A DNA stretch of 64,000 bases, taken from contig NZ_LT906483.1 of the NCBI RefSeq assembly GCF_900187065.1, positions 1,178,001-1,242,000 on the forward strand. The letters run 5' to 3'. Under the pieces are notes generated by a model that did no database searches, was not told the origin of the DNA, and saw only the letters and a program-made list of their open reading frames with translations. The DNA comes from Mycolicibacterium thermoresistibile (GTDB lineage Bacteria > Actinomycetota > Actinomycetes > Mycobacteriales > Mycobacteriaceae). A program made the translations under genes and the position numbers. This document shows positions 19,369-26,202 of this stretch, one piece after another (the first letter of the stretch is position 1; each line of letters starts with the position of its first letter).

Positions 19369-19387
19369 TTAGGGTGGCCTAACTTGA
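19369..19387. promoter_or_regulatory. Iron-box-like inverted repeat between sdhC and cdd
   Basis: TTAGGGTGGCCTAACTTGA matches 14 of 19 positions of the mycobacterial IdeR consensus as I recall it (TTAGGTTAGGCTAACCTAA), with intact TTAGG and CTAAC blocks. It lies 61 bases before cdd and 145 before sdhC, in a 223-base divergent intergenic region (19225-19447) with no other gene-like content. It could make the iron-rich Sdh complex iron-responsive. A five-mismatch site is not proof. Confidence 0.35.
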
Positions 19388-19447
19388 TTTTCGGACGGGG
19401 CGCCGGGGCTCCCGCGACGCCGCCCGACGTGCTCCGGAGGCGGTGAC

Positions 19448-19861
19448 ATGGCACCAGTTGTCGACTGGAATGTGTTGCGCGACAAAGCAATCGAGGTCAT
19501 GTCACGGGCATATGCGCCGTACTCGGGGTTCCCGGTCGGGGCCGCCGCGGCGGTCGACGACGGCCGGATCGTCGCCGGATGCAATGTGGAGAATGTCTCA
19601 TATGGCCTAGGTCTCTGTGCCGAGTGCGCAGTGGTCTGCGCCCTACATTCGGGCGGGGGTGGCCGGCTTCTCGCGCTCGTCTGCGTGGGCCCGGACGGCG
19701 AGGTTCTGATGCCCTGCGGACGGTGCCGGCAGGTGCTGCTCGAGCACGGGGGTCCGGATCTGCTCATCGCCCATCCGGCCGGCCCGCGGCGGCTCGCCGA
19801 GTTGCTGCCCGACGCGTTCGGTCCGGCCGACCTGGACCGCGGAACGCGGGAAATATCGTGA
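19448..19861 (+). CDS. cdd: Cytidine deaminase
   Basis: Deaminates cytidine and deoxycytidine to uridine and deoxyuridine. The 137-residue tetrameric-class enzyme has the zinc/catalytic motif LCAECAVVCAL (Cys-Ala-Glu) and PCGRCRQVL, and the substrate loop VGAAAAVDDGRIVAGCNVENVSYG. GGAGG lies seven bases before the ATG. The last four bases overlap the deoA GTG, so the two are coupled. It is the first gene of the cdd-deoA unit, as in M. tuberculosis Rv3315c-Rv3314c. Confidence 0.95.
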   Translation: MAPVVDWNVLRDKAIEVMSRAYAPYSGFPVGAAAAVDDGRIVAGCNVENVSYGLGLCAECAVVCALHSGGGGRLLALVCVGPDGEVLMPCGRCRQVLLEHGGPDLLIAHPAGPRRLAELLPDAFGPADLDRGTREIS

Positions 19862-21183
19862 CGCGCGCCACATTTCATGCCTCCGGCGCGGGGTCCGCGT
19901 TTGACGCGCCCACCGTCATCCGGATCAAACGTGACGGCGGGGTGCTCAGCGACGAGGCCATCGACTGGGTGATCGACGCCTACACGCACGGCCGCATCGC
20001 CGACGAGCAGATGTCGGCGTTGTTGATGGCGATCTTCCTCCGGGGGATGACCGGCCCCGAAATCGCCCGCTGGACCTCCGCGATGGTGGCCTCCGGCGAA
20101 CGGTTCGACTTCACCGATCTCCGTCGTGACGGCCGTCCGCTCGCGCTGGTGGACAAACACTCCACCGGAGGGGTCGGCGACAAGATCACCATCCCTCTGG
20201 TTCCGGTGGTGATGGCCTGCGGCGGGGCGGTTCCGCAGGCCGCGGGGCGTGGGCTCGGTCACACCGGCGGGACCCTGGACAAGCTCGAGTCGATTCCCGG
20301 GTTCAGCGCCGAACTGACCCAGGCGCAGATCCGCCGGCAACTCGAGGAGATCGGCGGGGCGATCTTCGCGGCCGGCGAGCTGGCGCCGGCCGACCGCAAG
20401 ATGTACGCGCTGCGCGACGTCACCGCCACCGTCGACTCGTTGCCGCTGATCGCCAGCTCGGTGATGAGCAAGAAGATCGCCGAGGGCACCCGCGCGCTGG
20501 TCCTGGACACCAAAGTGGGCTCCGGAGCGTTCCTGAAGACCGAGGCCGAGGCCCGGGAGCTGGCACGAACGATGATCGACCTGGGCACCGCCCACGGGCT
20601 GGTCACCCGCGCCCTGCTGACCGACATGCACCGCCCGCTGGGCGCCGCGGTCGGCAACGCGGTCGAGGTCGCCGAATCGGTGGAGGTGCTGGCCGGCGGC
20701 GGACCGTCGGACGTCGTCGAGCTGACGCTGGCGTTGGCTGCCGAGATGCTCGATGCGGCCGGGATCGACGGCGAGGATCCGGCCGACACCCTGCGGGACG
20801 GTTCGGCGATGGACGCGTACCGGGCGCTGATCAACGCTCAGGGCGGCGACCCGGACGCGTCGCTGCCGAGGGGCGCGCATACCGAGACCGTCACCGCCCC
20901 GCGCAGCGGCACGATGGGTGATCTCGACGCGATGGCGGTGGGGATGGCGGTGTGGCGGCTCGGCGCGGGCCGGTCGGCGCCCGGCGAGCAGGTGCAACAC
21001 GGGGCCGGGCTGCGCATCCACCGGCGGCCCGGAGACCCCGTCGCGGCGGGGGAGCCGTTGTTCACGCTCTACACCGACACCCCGGAGCGGTTCGAAGCGG
21101 CAATCGCCGAACTCGACGGTGGTTTCAGTGTGGGTGACACAGCGCCCGACCGGCGGCCGCTGATCATCGACCGAGTTGTGTAA
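19858..21183 (+). CDS. deoA: Thymidine phosphorylase
   Basis: Cleaves thymidine/deoxyuridine to base plus deoxyribose-1-phosphate. The 441-residue enzyme carries DKHSTGGVGDKIT (phosphate site), the family signature GRGLGHTGGTLDKLESIPGF and SSVMSKKIAEGTRALVLDTKVGSGAF. I use the GTG at 19858, which overlaps the cdd stop as GTGA. The open frame extends 93 codons further up only as a shadow of cdd. In M. tuberculosis add follows directly, but here a 3.5-kb island lies between. The 3' end overlaps the convergent membrane-protein gene by 20 bases. Confidence 0.95.
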   Translation: MTRATFHASGAGSAFDAPTVIRIKRDGGVLSDEAIDWVIDAYTHGRIADEQMSALLMAIFLRGMTGPEIARWTSAMVASGERFDFTDLRRDGRPLALVDKHSTGGVGDKITIPLVPVVMACGGAVPQAAGRGLGHTGGTLDKLESIPGFSAELTQAQIRRQLEEIGGAIFAAGELAPADRKMYALRDVTATVDSLPLIASSVMSKKIAEGTRALVLDTKVGSGAFLKTEAEARELARTMIDLGTAHGLVTRALLTDMHRPLGAAVGNAVEVAESVEVLAGGGPSDVVELTLALAAEMLDAAGIDGEDPADTLRDGSAMDAYRALINAQGGDPDASLPRGAHTETVTAPRSGTMGDLDAMAVGMAVWRLGAGRSAPGEQVQHGAGLRIHRRPGDPVAAGEPLFTLYTDTPERFEAAIAELDGGFSVGDTAPDRRPLIIDRVV

Positions 21184-22015
21184 CAGCCGACTGCATTTCA
21201 CGCGCTCGGACGAGGGCTGCTTCGGTCCCGAGTTCGTGTCGGATTTTCGGGTTGTCGACGTATGTCCGGATGTAGTTGTTCAGGACGTGGGGATCGACAT
21301 CGAATTTGTTGCAGTCGAGTTGGAGCACCGGCACCTGCGGCAGGCGATCGATGCGCCACAAGCGAGTCGTGTACCGGCGTATCCAGTTCGCATTGGCACT
21401 TCCGCCGACCAAAATCGTTGGGAATCGGGTTCCCTCAAGAGATGTCAGCGGGGCCGCGAAGATCGCCGACCAGTCCAATTTCGACTCAAAGCTCCAACCC
21501 CGTTGCGCGATCCCTTGGCCAGACAGCGTGACGCCACCACGCCGGAGGCGTCCGGTTGCCGCAGCGACTGGGAAAGATCCGAAGAAGGCGCTGAGCGCGC
21601 CCATCACCACCGCGGCGCCGGTGGATTCATCGTCCTGATCGGCTAGGAAATCGACCGCAGCCATACCAAAGAATGCTGTCCACGACGCCATGATTGCGAC
21701 CAGGAGCGCGAACGGCCAGATCGACTGACGTATTTGGGTCGCTTGAAAGCCTTCGTGCTCGACCGTCCGGACTGCCGCCGCAAGATCCTTCCGTCGGTAG
21801 CGAACAACCGTGGGGTACGCGATGGTCAGAGCCATGATGAAGGCGAACAGTAGGCAATATCGCGCGGCGCTGACGTTGCCTTCCTGTGCCGTCACGAGTG
21901 CGGCAAGGACGGACACCAATGCGATGACGGTCAGTCCCGCCACGGTGACGAAGAACCGGATACCGTCGCGTCGACGAGTGGACGGCAGGTCTTCAGAAGA
22001 TTGCATTCCAGGCAT
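21164..22015 (-). CDS. Membrane protein of the effector-like island, unknown function
   Basis: A 283-residue protein that I do not recognise. Four hydrophobic segments are visible: FFVTVAGLTVIALVSVLAAL, YCLLFAFIMALTIAYPTVV, IWPFALLVAIMASWTAFFGM and GAAVVMGALSAFFGSFPVAA. A ~130-residue soluble C-terminal part follows (strand-rich, GTRFPTILVGGSANANWIRRY). The start overlaps the 3' end of the glycine-zipper gene by 23 bases, so the two are probably co-translated. A four-helix membrane protein right behind a glycine-zipper protein resembles effector-immunity pairing, but this is inference. Base composition is visibly less GC-rich than in the flanking core genes. Confidence 0.7.
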   Translation of the reverse strand: MPGMQSSEDLPSTRRRDGIRFFVTVAGLTVIALVSVLAALVTAQEGNVSAARYCLLFAFIMALTIAYPTVVRYRRKDLAAAVRTVEHEGFQATQIRQSIWPFALLVAIMASWTAFFGMAAVDFLADQDDESTGAAVVMGALSAFFGSFPVAAATGRLRRGGVTLSGQGIAQRGWSFESKLDWSAIFAAPLTSLEGTRFPTILVGGSANANWIRRYTTRLWRIDRLPQVPVLQLDCNKFDVDPHVLNNYIRTYVDNPKIRHELGTEAALVRAREMQSAVTQLGR

Positions 22016-22367
22016 TCTTCACTAGTCCTCCGACGGCCTCTCCTGCATCACCGACTGCCGCCACGCCGTCACTGATTGCTTGGCCGACACCACCGATGCC
22101 ATTCTCATACAACGAATCAATCGCGCCGGAAGTAAATATGCCTACGGCCGCGCCGCCAAGAGCGCCCGCCACCGTTCCGACGATCGGCACGGGAATCGCG
22201 GACCCAATCAGTGCACCAGCGGCAACCGAAGCGCCGAAACCGACACCGCCAGAGACTATAGCCTGGTCGACATCTTTGCCTTGAGTGATGTCGTACGCAA
22301 TTCCGCCGACTGCCAAAGCGCCGCCGACTTTAAAGGTCAGATTGCGCGAATCTCGCTTTAGCGTCAT
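21993..22367 (-). CDS. Glycine-zipper protein, possible pore-forming effector domain
   Basis: A 124-residue protein dominated by a hydrophobic glycine-rich hairpin: GGALAVGGIAYDI, GGVGFGASVAAGALIGSAIP, VPIVGTVAGALGGAAVGIFT, then an amphipathic C terminus with AWNAIF. Such glycine zippers insert in membranes and occur in the C-terminal halves of LXG/TelA-like and other polymorphic toxins. I set the start at the ATG preceded by GGAAAG, inside the upstream gene. The open frame begins at 22499, but the earlier part is a shadow of that gene. A +1 slip at the upstream stop would instead fuse the two into one ~279-residue protein. Confidence 0.65.
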   Translation of the reverse strand: MTLKRDSRNLTFKVGGALAVGGIAYDITQGKDVDQAIVSGGVGFGASVAAGALIGSAIPVPIVGTVAGALGGAAVGIFTSGAIDSLYENGIGGVGQAISDGVAAVGDAGEAVGGLVKNAWNAIF

Positions 22368-22833
22368 CCGCCGCTTTCCGAGCCTCATTCGCGGCGCGCG
22401 AGTCAGCTCTAGCCTGATCGAAGTCTCGATATATAACTTCGGCTGGAGTCCCTGGTGGTGCTGACCGCGCCAAGTCCAGGAATTTCGCTGTCCGCTCATC
22501 TAGGAATTTCGCTTTGTCAAGCAGTCGAGAGGAATGTTCAGCGAACAGACCGGCAGCCGTACCATTAATCATGTCGCCGACGACAAAGAGCGTTTTGTCG
22601 GAAACGTCAGCAAAAGCGTTCTTCAGCTTCTCCGCGGCGAGTTTCGCAACCTCTCGCGCGGCCTCTGCGTCGGTGACCGCGGTCGCGTACGAGCTGACTG
22701 TTTCGGCGGTGGCAGGAGATGGGTCCTGAATTATGAAGCCGTTGACCGTCAGTCCAGAAGCTGCTGCATTATCGCGGACCGATTGCATAGCGGACTGAGC
22801 TCTTTGCAGTTCTGCTGCGAAGTCATCTATCAC
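22330..22833 (-). CDS. Alanine-rich helical protein, likely N-terminally truncated by the IS
   Basis: A 167-residue, almost entirely helical, charged protein (ATAVTDAEAAREVAKLAAEK, DEARKAADDAKARF-like tail). It resembles the helical N-terminal part of type VII-exported proteins; I do not recognise a named family. The GTG start lies only 12 bases from the left end of the ISL3 element, the frame continues upstream to a TAA inside the inverted repeat, and no promoter fits in between. The original N terminus was therefore probably lost when the IS landed. The stop (CTT TAA A) lies inside the glycine-zipper gene, with a 38-base overlap. Confidence 0.6.
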   Translation of the reverse strand: MIDDFAAELQRAQSAMQSVRDNAAASGLTVNGFIIQDPSPATAETVSSYATAVTDAEAAREVAKLAAEKLKNAFADVSDKTLFVVGDMINGTAAGLFAEHSSRLLDKAKFLDERTAKFLDLARSAPPGTPAEVIYRDFDQARADSRAANEARKAADDAKARFAQSDL

Positions 22834-22845
22834 CTGCGCATTGCT

Positions 22846-22859
22846 GGCTCTTCCGAGTT
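22846..22859. repeat. Left terminal inverted repeat of the ISL3 element
   Basis: GGCTCTTCCGAGTT is identical to the reverse complement of 24293-24306. It covers part of the transposase TAA (22858-22860). Confidence 0.88.
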
Positions 22860-24186
22860 AGCAGGGGCGTACCTGCTTGGTGCTGGGTGGCGTCCGCCGG
22901 GATTGGCGGGTGCAGGCCCACCGTACTCGGCGGCGTTGGTTTTCTGGGTTGCGGAATCCGAAGGCGATGCGGCCGACGTGTTTGATGATGCGGTTGTAGC
23001 CTTCGCTGCGGGCGTTGGACAGTCCGGTCTGGATGGCCAGGATCATCGGCTCCTGCCATGCTGAGATGGTGCGGGCAAGCTTGCTGATCTCGGGCACCGA
23101 GCAGGCGGCGCAGAACGTGTAGAACCGGTACAGCGCATCGCGGATCTCGTAGGTCAATCCGCCACGGGCGGTGCAGGCCAACACATCTCGTAGGAGCTCT
23201 TTGGCGATCCAGGCGGCGGCGATGTCGCCATTGGGGTCCGCTGAGGTCAGTTTCACGAACAGCTTGTGGCGTTGCTCATCGGTCAATCGCTCAGCGGCGC
23301 GCAGCAGCCGGCGCCGGTTGATCCATTCGGGGTCGCTTTTGCGTCCGCGGCGCAAACGGTGGGCTTGGGTAGTGCGGCGCCGGACCTCATCGACCATTTC
23401 GTTGGCCCGCTTGACCAGATGAAACCGATCGACGATCAGCTTCGCGTGCGGCAACGCTTGGCGCGCAGCGTTGGCGTAGGTGACCGACATGTCGATCGCG
23501 ACGAACTCGATGGTGGCCTTCCAGCCGGGATCACGCTGATCCAGCCAGTCGGTCACCGGTTTGGCCGCACGGCCGTTGACCTGCACCAACAACCCGCCCG
23601 TGCCGGTGGTATCGACCAGCCCGGTGTCGAAGCGGTCCACCCAGGATCGGGTACCGGTCTGCGAGCAGGTCTCCCATTTGGCCTTGCCGCGACGGGTCTC
23701 GTCGATTCCCAGCACGCTCACGGCTTCGGGTTCGCCGGCCAGCACCGGGTCCGCCGTGGCGATGACCGCGTCGTGACAGGTGTTCCAGGTGCAGCCGTAC
23801 GCGGCGGCGACCGCCTTGACCGAGCGGTCATCGTCAAGCACCGCCGAGGCCATCTCGCGCTTGGCCCGCACCGTCACCCGTGCTCGCGGCGGGATCGACG
23901 GCACCGACTCTGTGAATGACTTGCGGTCACAACACATGTTGGCGCACAACCACTTTCGTTTCCGCCACACGATCCGGGGAATGTCCGGCCCGATCTTGAT
24001 ATCGCGGGGCCGAGTGCTCACCCAGCCCTTCGAGCGAGCTGACCGGACCATGCATCCAGGACACACGCCGACCCACTGCTCGGCGGTGCGGACATAGATG
24101 GTGCGGGTTCGGTCGAGGTCGACATGCACAGACTCCACGACGACACCGTCGAGTCCAAGCAGCAGGGAACCACTAGTCTGGGGCAA
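22858..24186 (-). CDS. ISL3-family transposase
   Basis: A 442-residue DDE transposase that appears intact. The N-terminal zinc-binding and DNA-binding part has CPGC near residue 42 and CANMCCDRKSF. A helix-turn-helix-like segment follows (RSVKAVAAAYGCTWNTCHDAV). The catalytic acids lie in VLGIDETRRGKAKW, LIVDRFHLVKRANEMVDEVR and LSNARSEGYNRIIKHVGRIAFGFRN; the last is the strongest ISL3 signature. The translation start is TTG at 24186, 120 bases inside the right repeat. No frameshift or internal stop is seen, so the element may still be active. Confidence 0.92.
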   Translation of the reverse strand: MPQTSGSLLLGLDGVVVESVHVDLDRTRTIYVRTAEQWVGVCPGCMVRSARSKGWVSTRPRDIKIGPDIPRIVWRKRKWLCANMCCDRKSFTESVPSIPPRARVTVRAKREMASAVLDDDRSVKAVAAAYGCTWNTCHDAVIATADPVLAGEPEAVSVLGIDETRRGKAKWETCSQTGTRSWVDRFDTGLVDTTGTGGLLVQVNGRAAKPVTDWLDQRDPGWKATIEFVAIDMSVTYANAARQALPHAKLIVDRFHLVKRANEMVDEVRRRTTQAHRLRRGRKSDPEWINRRRLLRAAERLTDEQRHKLFVKLTSADPNGDIAAAWIAKELLRDVLACTARGGLTYEIRDALYRFYTFCAACSVPEISKLARTISAWQEPMILAIQTGLSNARSEGYNRIIKHVGRIAFGFRNPENQRRRVRWACTRQSRRTPPSTKQVRPC

Positions 24187-24292
24187 GCTCGCGCCTTTGC
24201 TTCTGGATGCGTCAAGAACACCCAGTTGACAAGGGCGCGAGCCCTCAATCAGTCACCGACACGATCCGAATCGGTCACACCAGACCCCTACC

Positions 24293-24306
24293 AACTCGGA
24301 AGAGCC
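24293..24306. repeat. Right terminal inverted repeat of the ISL3 element
   Basis: AACTCGGAAGAGCC is a perfect complement of the left end. It lies upstream of the transposase start and presumably carries its promoter side. Confidence 0.88.
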
Positions 24307-24717
24307 AGAAAGCGCGTTTGCAGCGTGGGTCGCCCGATGAGAGCGCACTTCTGGTCGTCGAGGGTCCACGTTCCCGGTACCAGCCCAGCCCTCGGTTGTC
24401 ATTTGCGGAAGCCCGCATCCCGGTTCGGTACCAGCAAAGTGTGCACCGGCCTACCTCCCTGCCCAGGTCAAGATGAATCGCGGTGTGGATACACATAAGT
24501 GTCGTTGGTGCAAATTTACGAGGCGTTCTCTCCTCGGCTGATGAGATTAACAGTGCTTCTGTGGACGTCTTCGCACCAATTTCCGAGGCGGGTATCGATA
24601 GATGCTGTCGTGCGCCGGTACAGCGGCCGTCGATCGCTTTGGACTCACGCGAGCCCATAGACCGTCGCCCAGACCAATGACCGGGCCGGAAAGCAGCTTG
24701 TCACGGATGATGGGGGT
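24307..24717. other. Non-coding relic between the IS and add
   Basis: 411 bases without a believable gene. Composition is uneven and locally AT-richer than the core genome, and open frames here lack mycobacterial codon bias. It holds two imperfect direct repeats: GGTACCAGC (in CCCGGTACCAGC and TTCGGTACCAGC), and CAAATTTACGAGGCG at 24511-24525 versus CCAATTTCCGAGGCG at 24576-24590 (13 of 15 identical). It probably contains remnants of the element into which the IS inserted plus the add promoter. A GGGGG stretch precedes the add ATG. Confidence 0.5.
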
Positions 24718-25806
24718 ATGACCACGCCGCTCACCTTGGAGAACATCGCCAAAGCGCCCAAGGCGCTGCTGCACGACCACCTCGACGGCGGGCTGCGGCC
24801 GGCCACGGTCATCGAACTGGCCGAGGAGACCGGCTACGACGATCTACCCACCACCGATGTCGACGAGCTGGCCGACTGGTTCCGCACCGCCGCGCACAGC
24901 GGGTCGCTGGAGCGCTACCTCGAACCGTTCGCCCACACCGTCGGGGTGTTGCAGACCCCCGAGGCGCTGCACCGGGTGGCGTACGAGTGCGTCGAGGATC
25001 TGGCCGCCGACAACGTGGTGTACGCCGAGGTGCGGTTCGCGCCCGAACTGCACATCGATGGTGGAATGTCGCTCGACGAGGTGGTCGAGGCGGTGCTGGC
25101 CGGTTTCGCCGAGGGGGAGAAGGCCGCCGCGGCGGAGGGCCGCACGATCATGGTGCGCTGCCTGGTCACCGCGATGCGTCACGCCGCCCGGTCCCGTGAG
25201 ATCGCCGAACTGGCCATCCGGTACCGCGACGACGGCGTGGTCGGATTCGACATCGCGGGCGCCGAAGCGGGGCATCCGCCCACCCGGCACCTCGACGCGT
25301 TCGAGTTCATGCGGGGCAACAACGGCCGGTTCACCATCCATGCCGGCGAGGCGTTCGGGTTGCCGTCCATCCACGAGGCCATCGCGTTCTGCGGGGCCGA
25401 CCGGCTGGGCCACGGGGTGCGCATCGTCGACGACATCGAGCAGCGGCCGGACGGCAGCTACCACCTGGGCCGGGTGGCGTCGATCGTGCGGGACAAACGG
25501 ATCCCGCTGGAGATGTGCCCCACCTCGAATGTGCAGACCGGGGCGGTGCGCAGCCTGGCCGAGCATCCGTTCGACATCCTGGCGCGACTGCGGTTCCGGG
25601 TCACCGTCAACACCGACAACCGTCTGATGAGCGACACCTCGATGAGCCGGGAGATGATGCGGCTGGTCGAAACCTTCGGCTACGGCTGGAGCGACCTGCA
25701 GCGCTTCACCATCAACGCGATGAAGTCGGCCTTCATCCCGTTTCCGGATCGACTGACGCTCATCGACGACGTCATCAAACCGCGATACGCCGTCCTGATC
25801 GGCTGA
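24718..25806 (+). CDS. add: Adenosine deaminase
   Basis: Deaminates adenosine and deoxyadenosine to inosine and deoxyinosine. The 362-residue TIM-barrel enzyme has the zinc ligands of [12 protein letters not shown], the IHAGEAFG motif with the catalytic Glu, [20 protein letters not shown] and [10 protein letters not shown] (final Asp ligand). It carries on the salvage theme of cdd-deoA, from which it is separated by the island. The start lies directly after a purine-rich GGGGGT sequence. Confidence 0.95.
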   Translation: MTTPLTLENIAKAPKALLHDHLDGGLRPATVIELAEETGYDDLPTTDVDELADWFRTAAHSGSLERYLEPFAHTVGVLQTPEALHRVAYECVEDLAADNVVYAEVRFAPELHIDGGMSLDEVVEAVLAGFAEGEKAAAAEGRTIMVRCLVTAMRHAARSREIAELAIRYRDDGVVGFDIAGAEAGHPPTRHLDAFEFMRGNNGRFTIHAGEAFGLPSIHEAIAFCGADRLGHGVRIVDDIEQRPDGSYHLGRVASIVRDKRIPLEMCPTSNVQTGAVRSLAEHPFDILARLRFRVTVNTDNRLMSDTSMSREMMRLVETFGYGWSDLQRFTINAMKSAFIPFPDRLTLIDDVIKPRYAVLIG

Positions 25807-25834
25807 AACACACAACACACGGAGGTATGAGACT

Positions 25835-26182
25835 TTGATCACCGGCAGCCATGTCATCCTGTACAGCCGCGACGCCGAGGCCGATCGTGCGTTCCTGCGT
25901 GAGGTGTTGAAGTTCGATCACGTCGACGCGGGCGACGGCTGGCTGATCTTCAGACTGCCGCCCGCGGAGGTCGCGGTGCACCCGACCGAGTCCGCCACCT
26001 CGCACGAGCTCTATCTGATGTGCGACGACATCGCCGCCATGGTCAGTGTGCTGACCGCCGCCGGGGTGGACTGCGCACCGGTCACCAACGAGGGCTGGGG
26101 GCTGCTGACCCGGTTCACCCTTCCCGGTGGCGCCGAGCTGGGCGTCTACGAGCCGCGCCACCCGCGCGCGAACGACGGCTGA
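25835..26182 (+). CDS. VOC (glyoxalase/bleomycin-resistance) family protein
   Basis: A 115-residue single-domain VOC protein: GSHVILYSRDAEADRAFLREVL (betaalphabeta unit with the metal-ligand His at residue 6), a second unit beginning SHELYLMCDDIAAMVSVL, and a C-terminal FTLPGGAELGVYEP strand. Substrate unknown. The start is a TTG nine bases after GGAGG. The ATG lying closer to the GGAGG opens only a three-codon ORF. It follows add by 28 bases and may be co-transcribed with it. Confidence 0.82.
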   Translation: MITGSHVILYSRDAEADRAFLREVLKFDHVDAGDGWLIFRLPPAEVAVHPTESATSHELYLMCDDIAAMVSVLTAAGVDCAPVTNEGWGLLTRFTLPGGAELGVYEPRHPRANDG

Positions 26183-26202
26183 GGGCCGCCACCCGGGGAT
26201 CG

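Larger units (their letters stand above)
22846..24306 (-). mobile_element. ISL3-family insertion sequence (about 1461 bp)
   Basis: A single transposase gene is bounded by 14-bp perfect inverted repeats, GGCTCTTCCGAGTT at the left and its complement at the right. The similarity continues inward (AGGGG shared) to about 24 bp. GGCTCTTC is the typical ISL3 terminus. The left repeat overlaps the transposase stop codon. The flanking 8-mers are GCATTGCT and AGAAAGCG, so the usual 8-bp target duplication is absent. That implies later recombination or a deletion at one end. It sits between deoA and add, which are neighbours in M. tuberculosis. Confidence 0.88.

Noticed and set aside
22838..24314. 8-bp target site duplication around the ISL3 element
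   Set aside because: Flanks GCATTGCT and AGAAAGCG do not match, so no duplication is claimed.
24275..24658. 127-codon minus-strand frame in the relic region
   Set aside because: No codon bias, no ribosome-binding site and no recognisable motif; it overlaps the IS inverted repeat.
25827..25838. Three-codon ORF (ATG AGA CTT TGA) overlapping the VOC gene start, with CTT TGA
   Set aside because: The ATG is only one base from GGAGG, and a +1 slip would not enter the VOC frame, so neither attenuation nor prfB-like shifting is supported. The TTG start is simpler.
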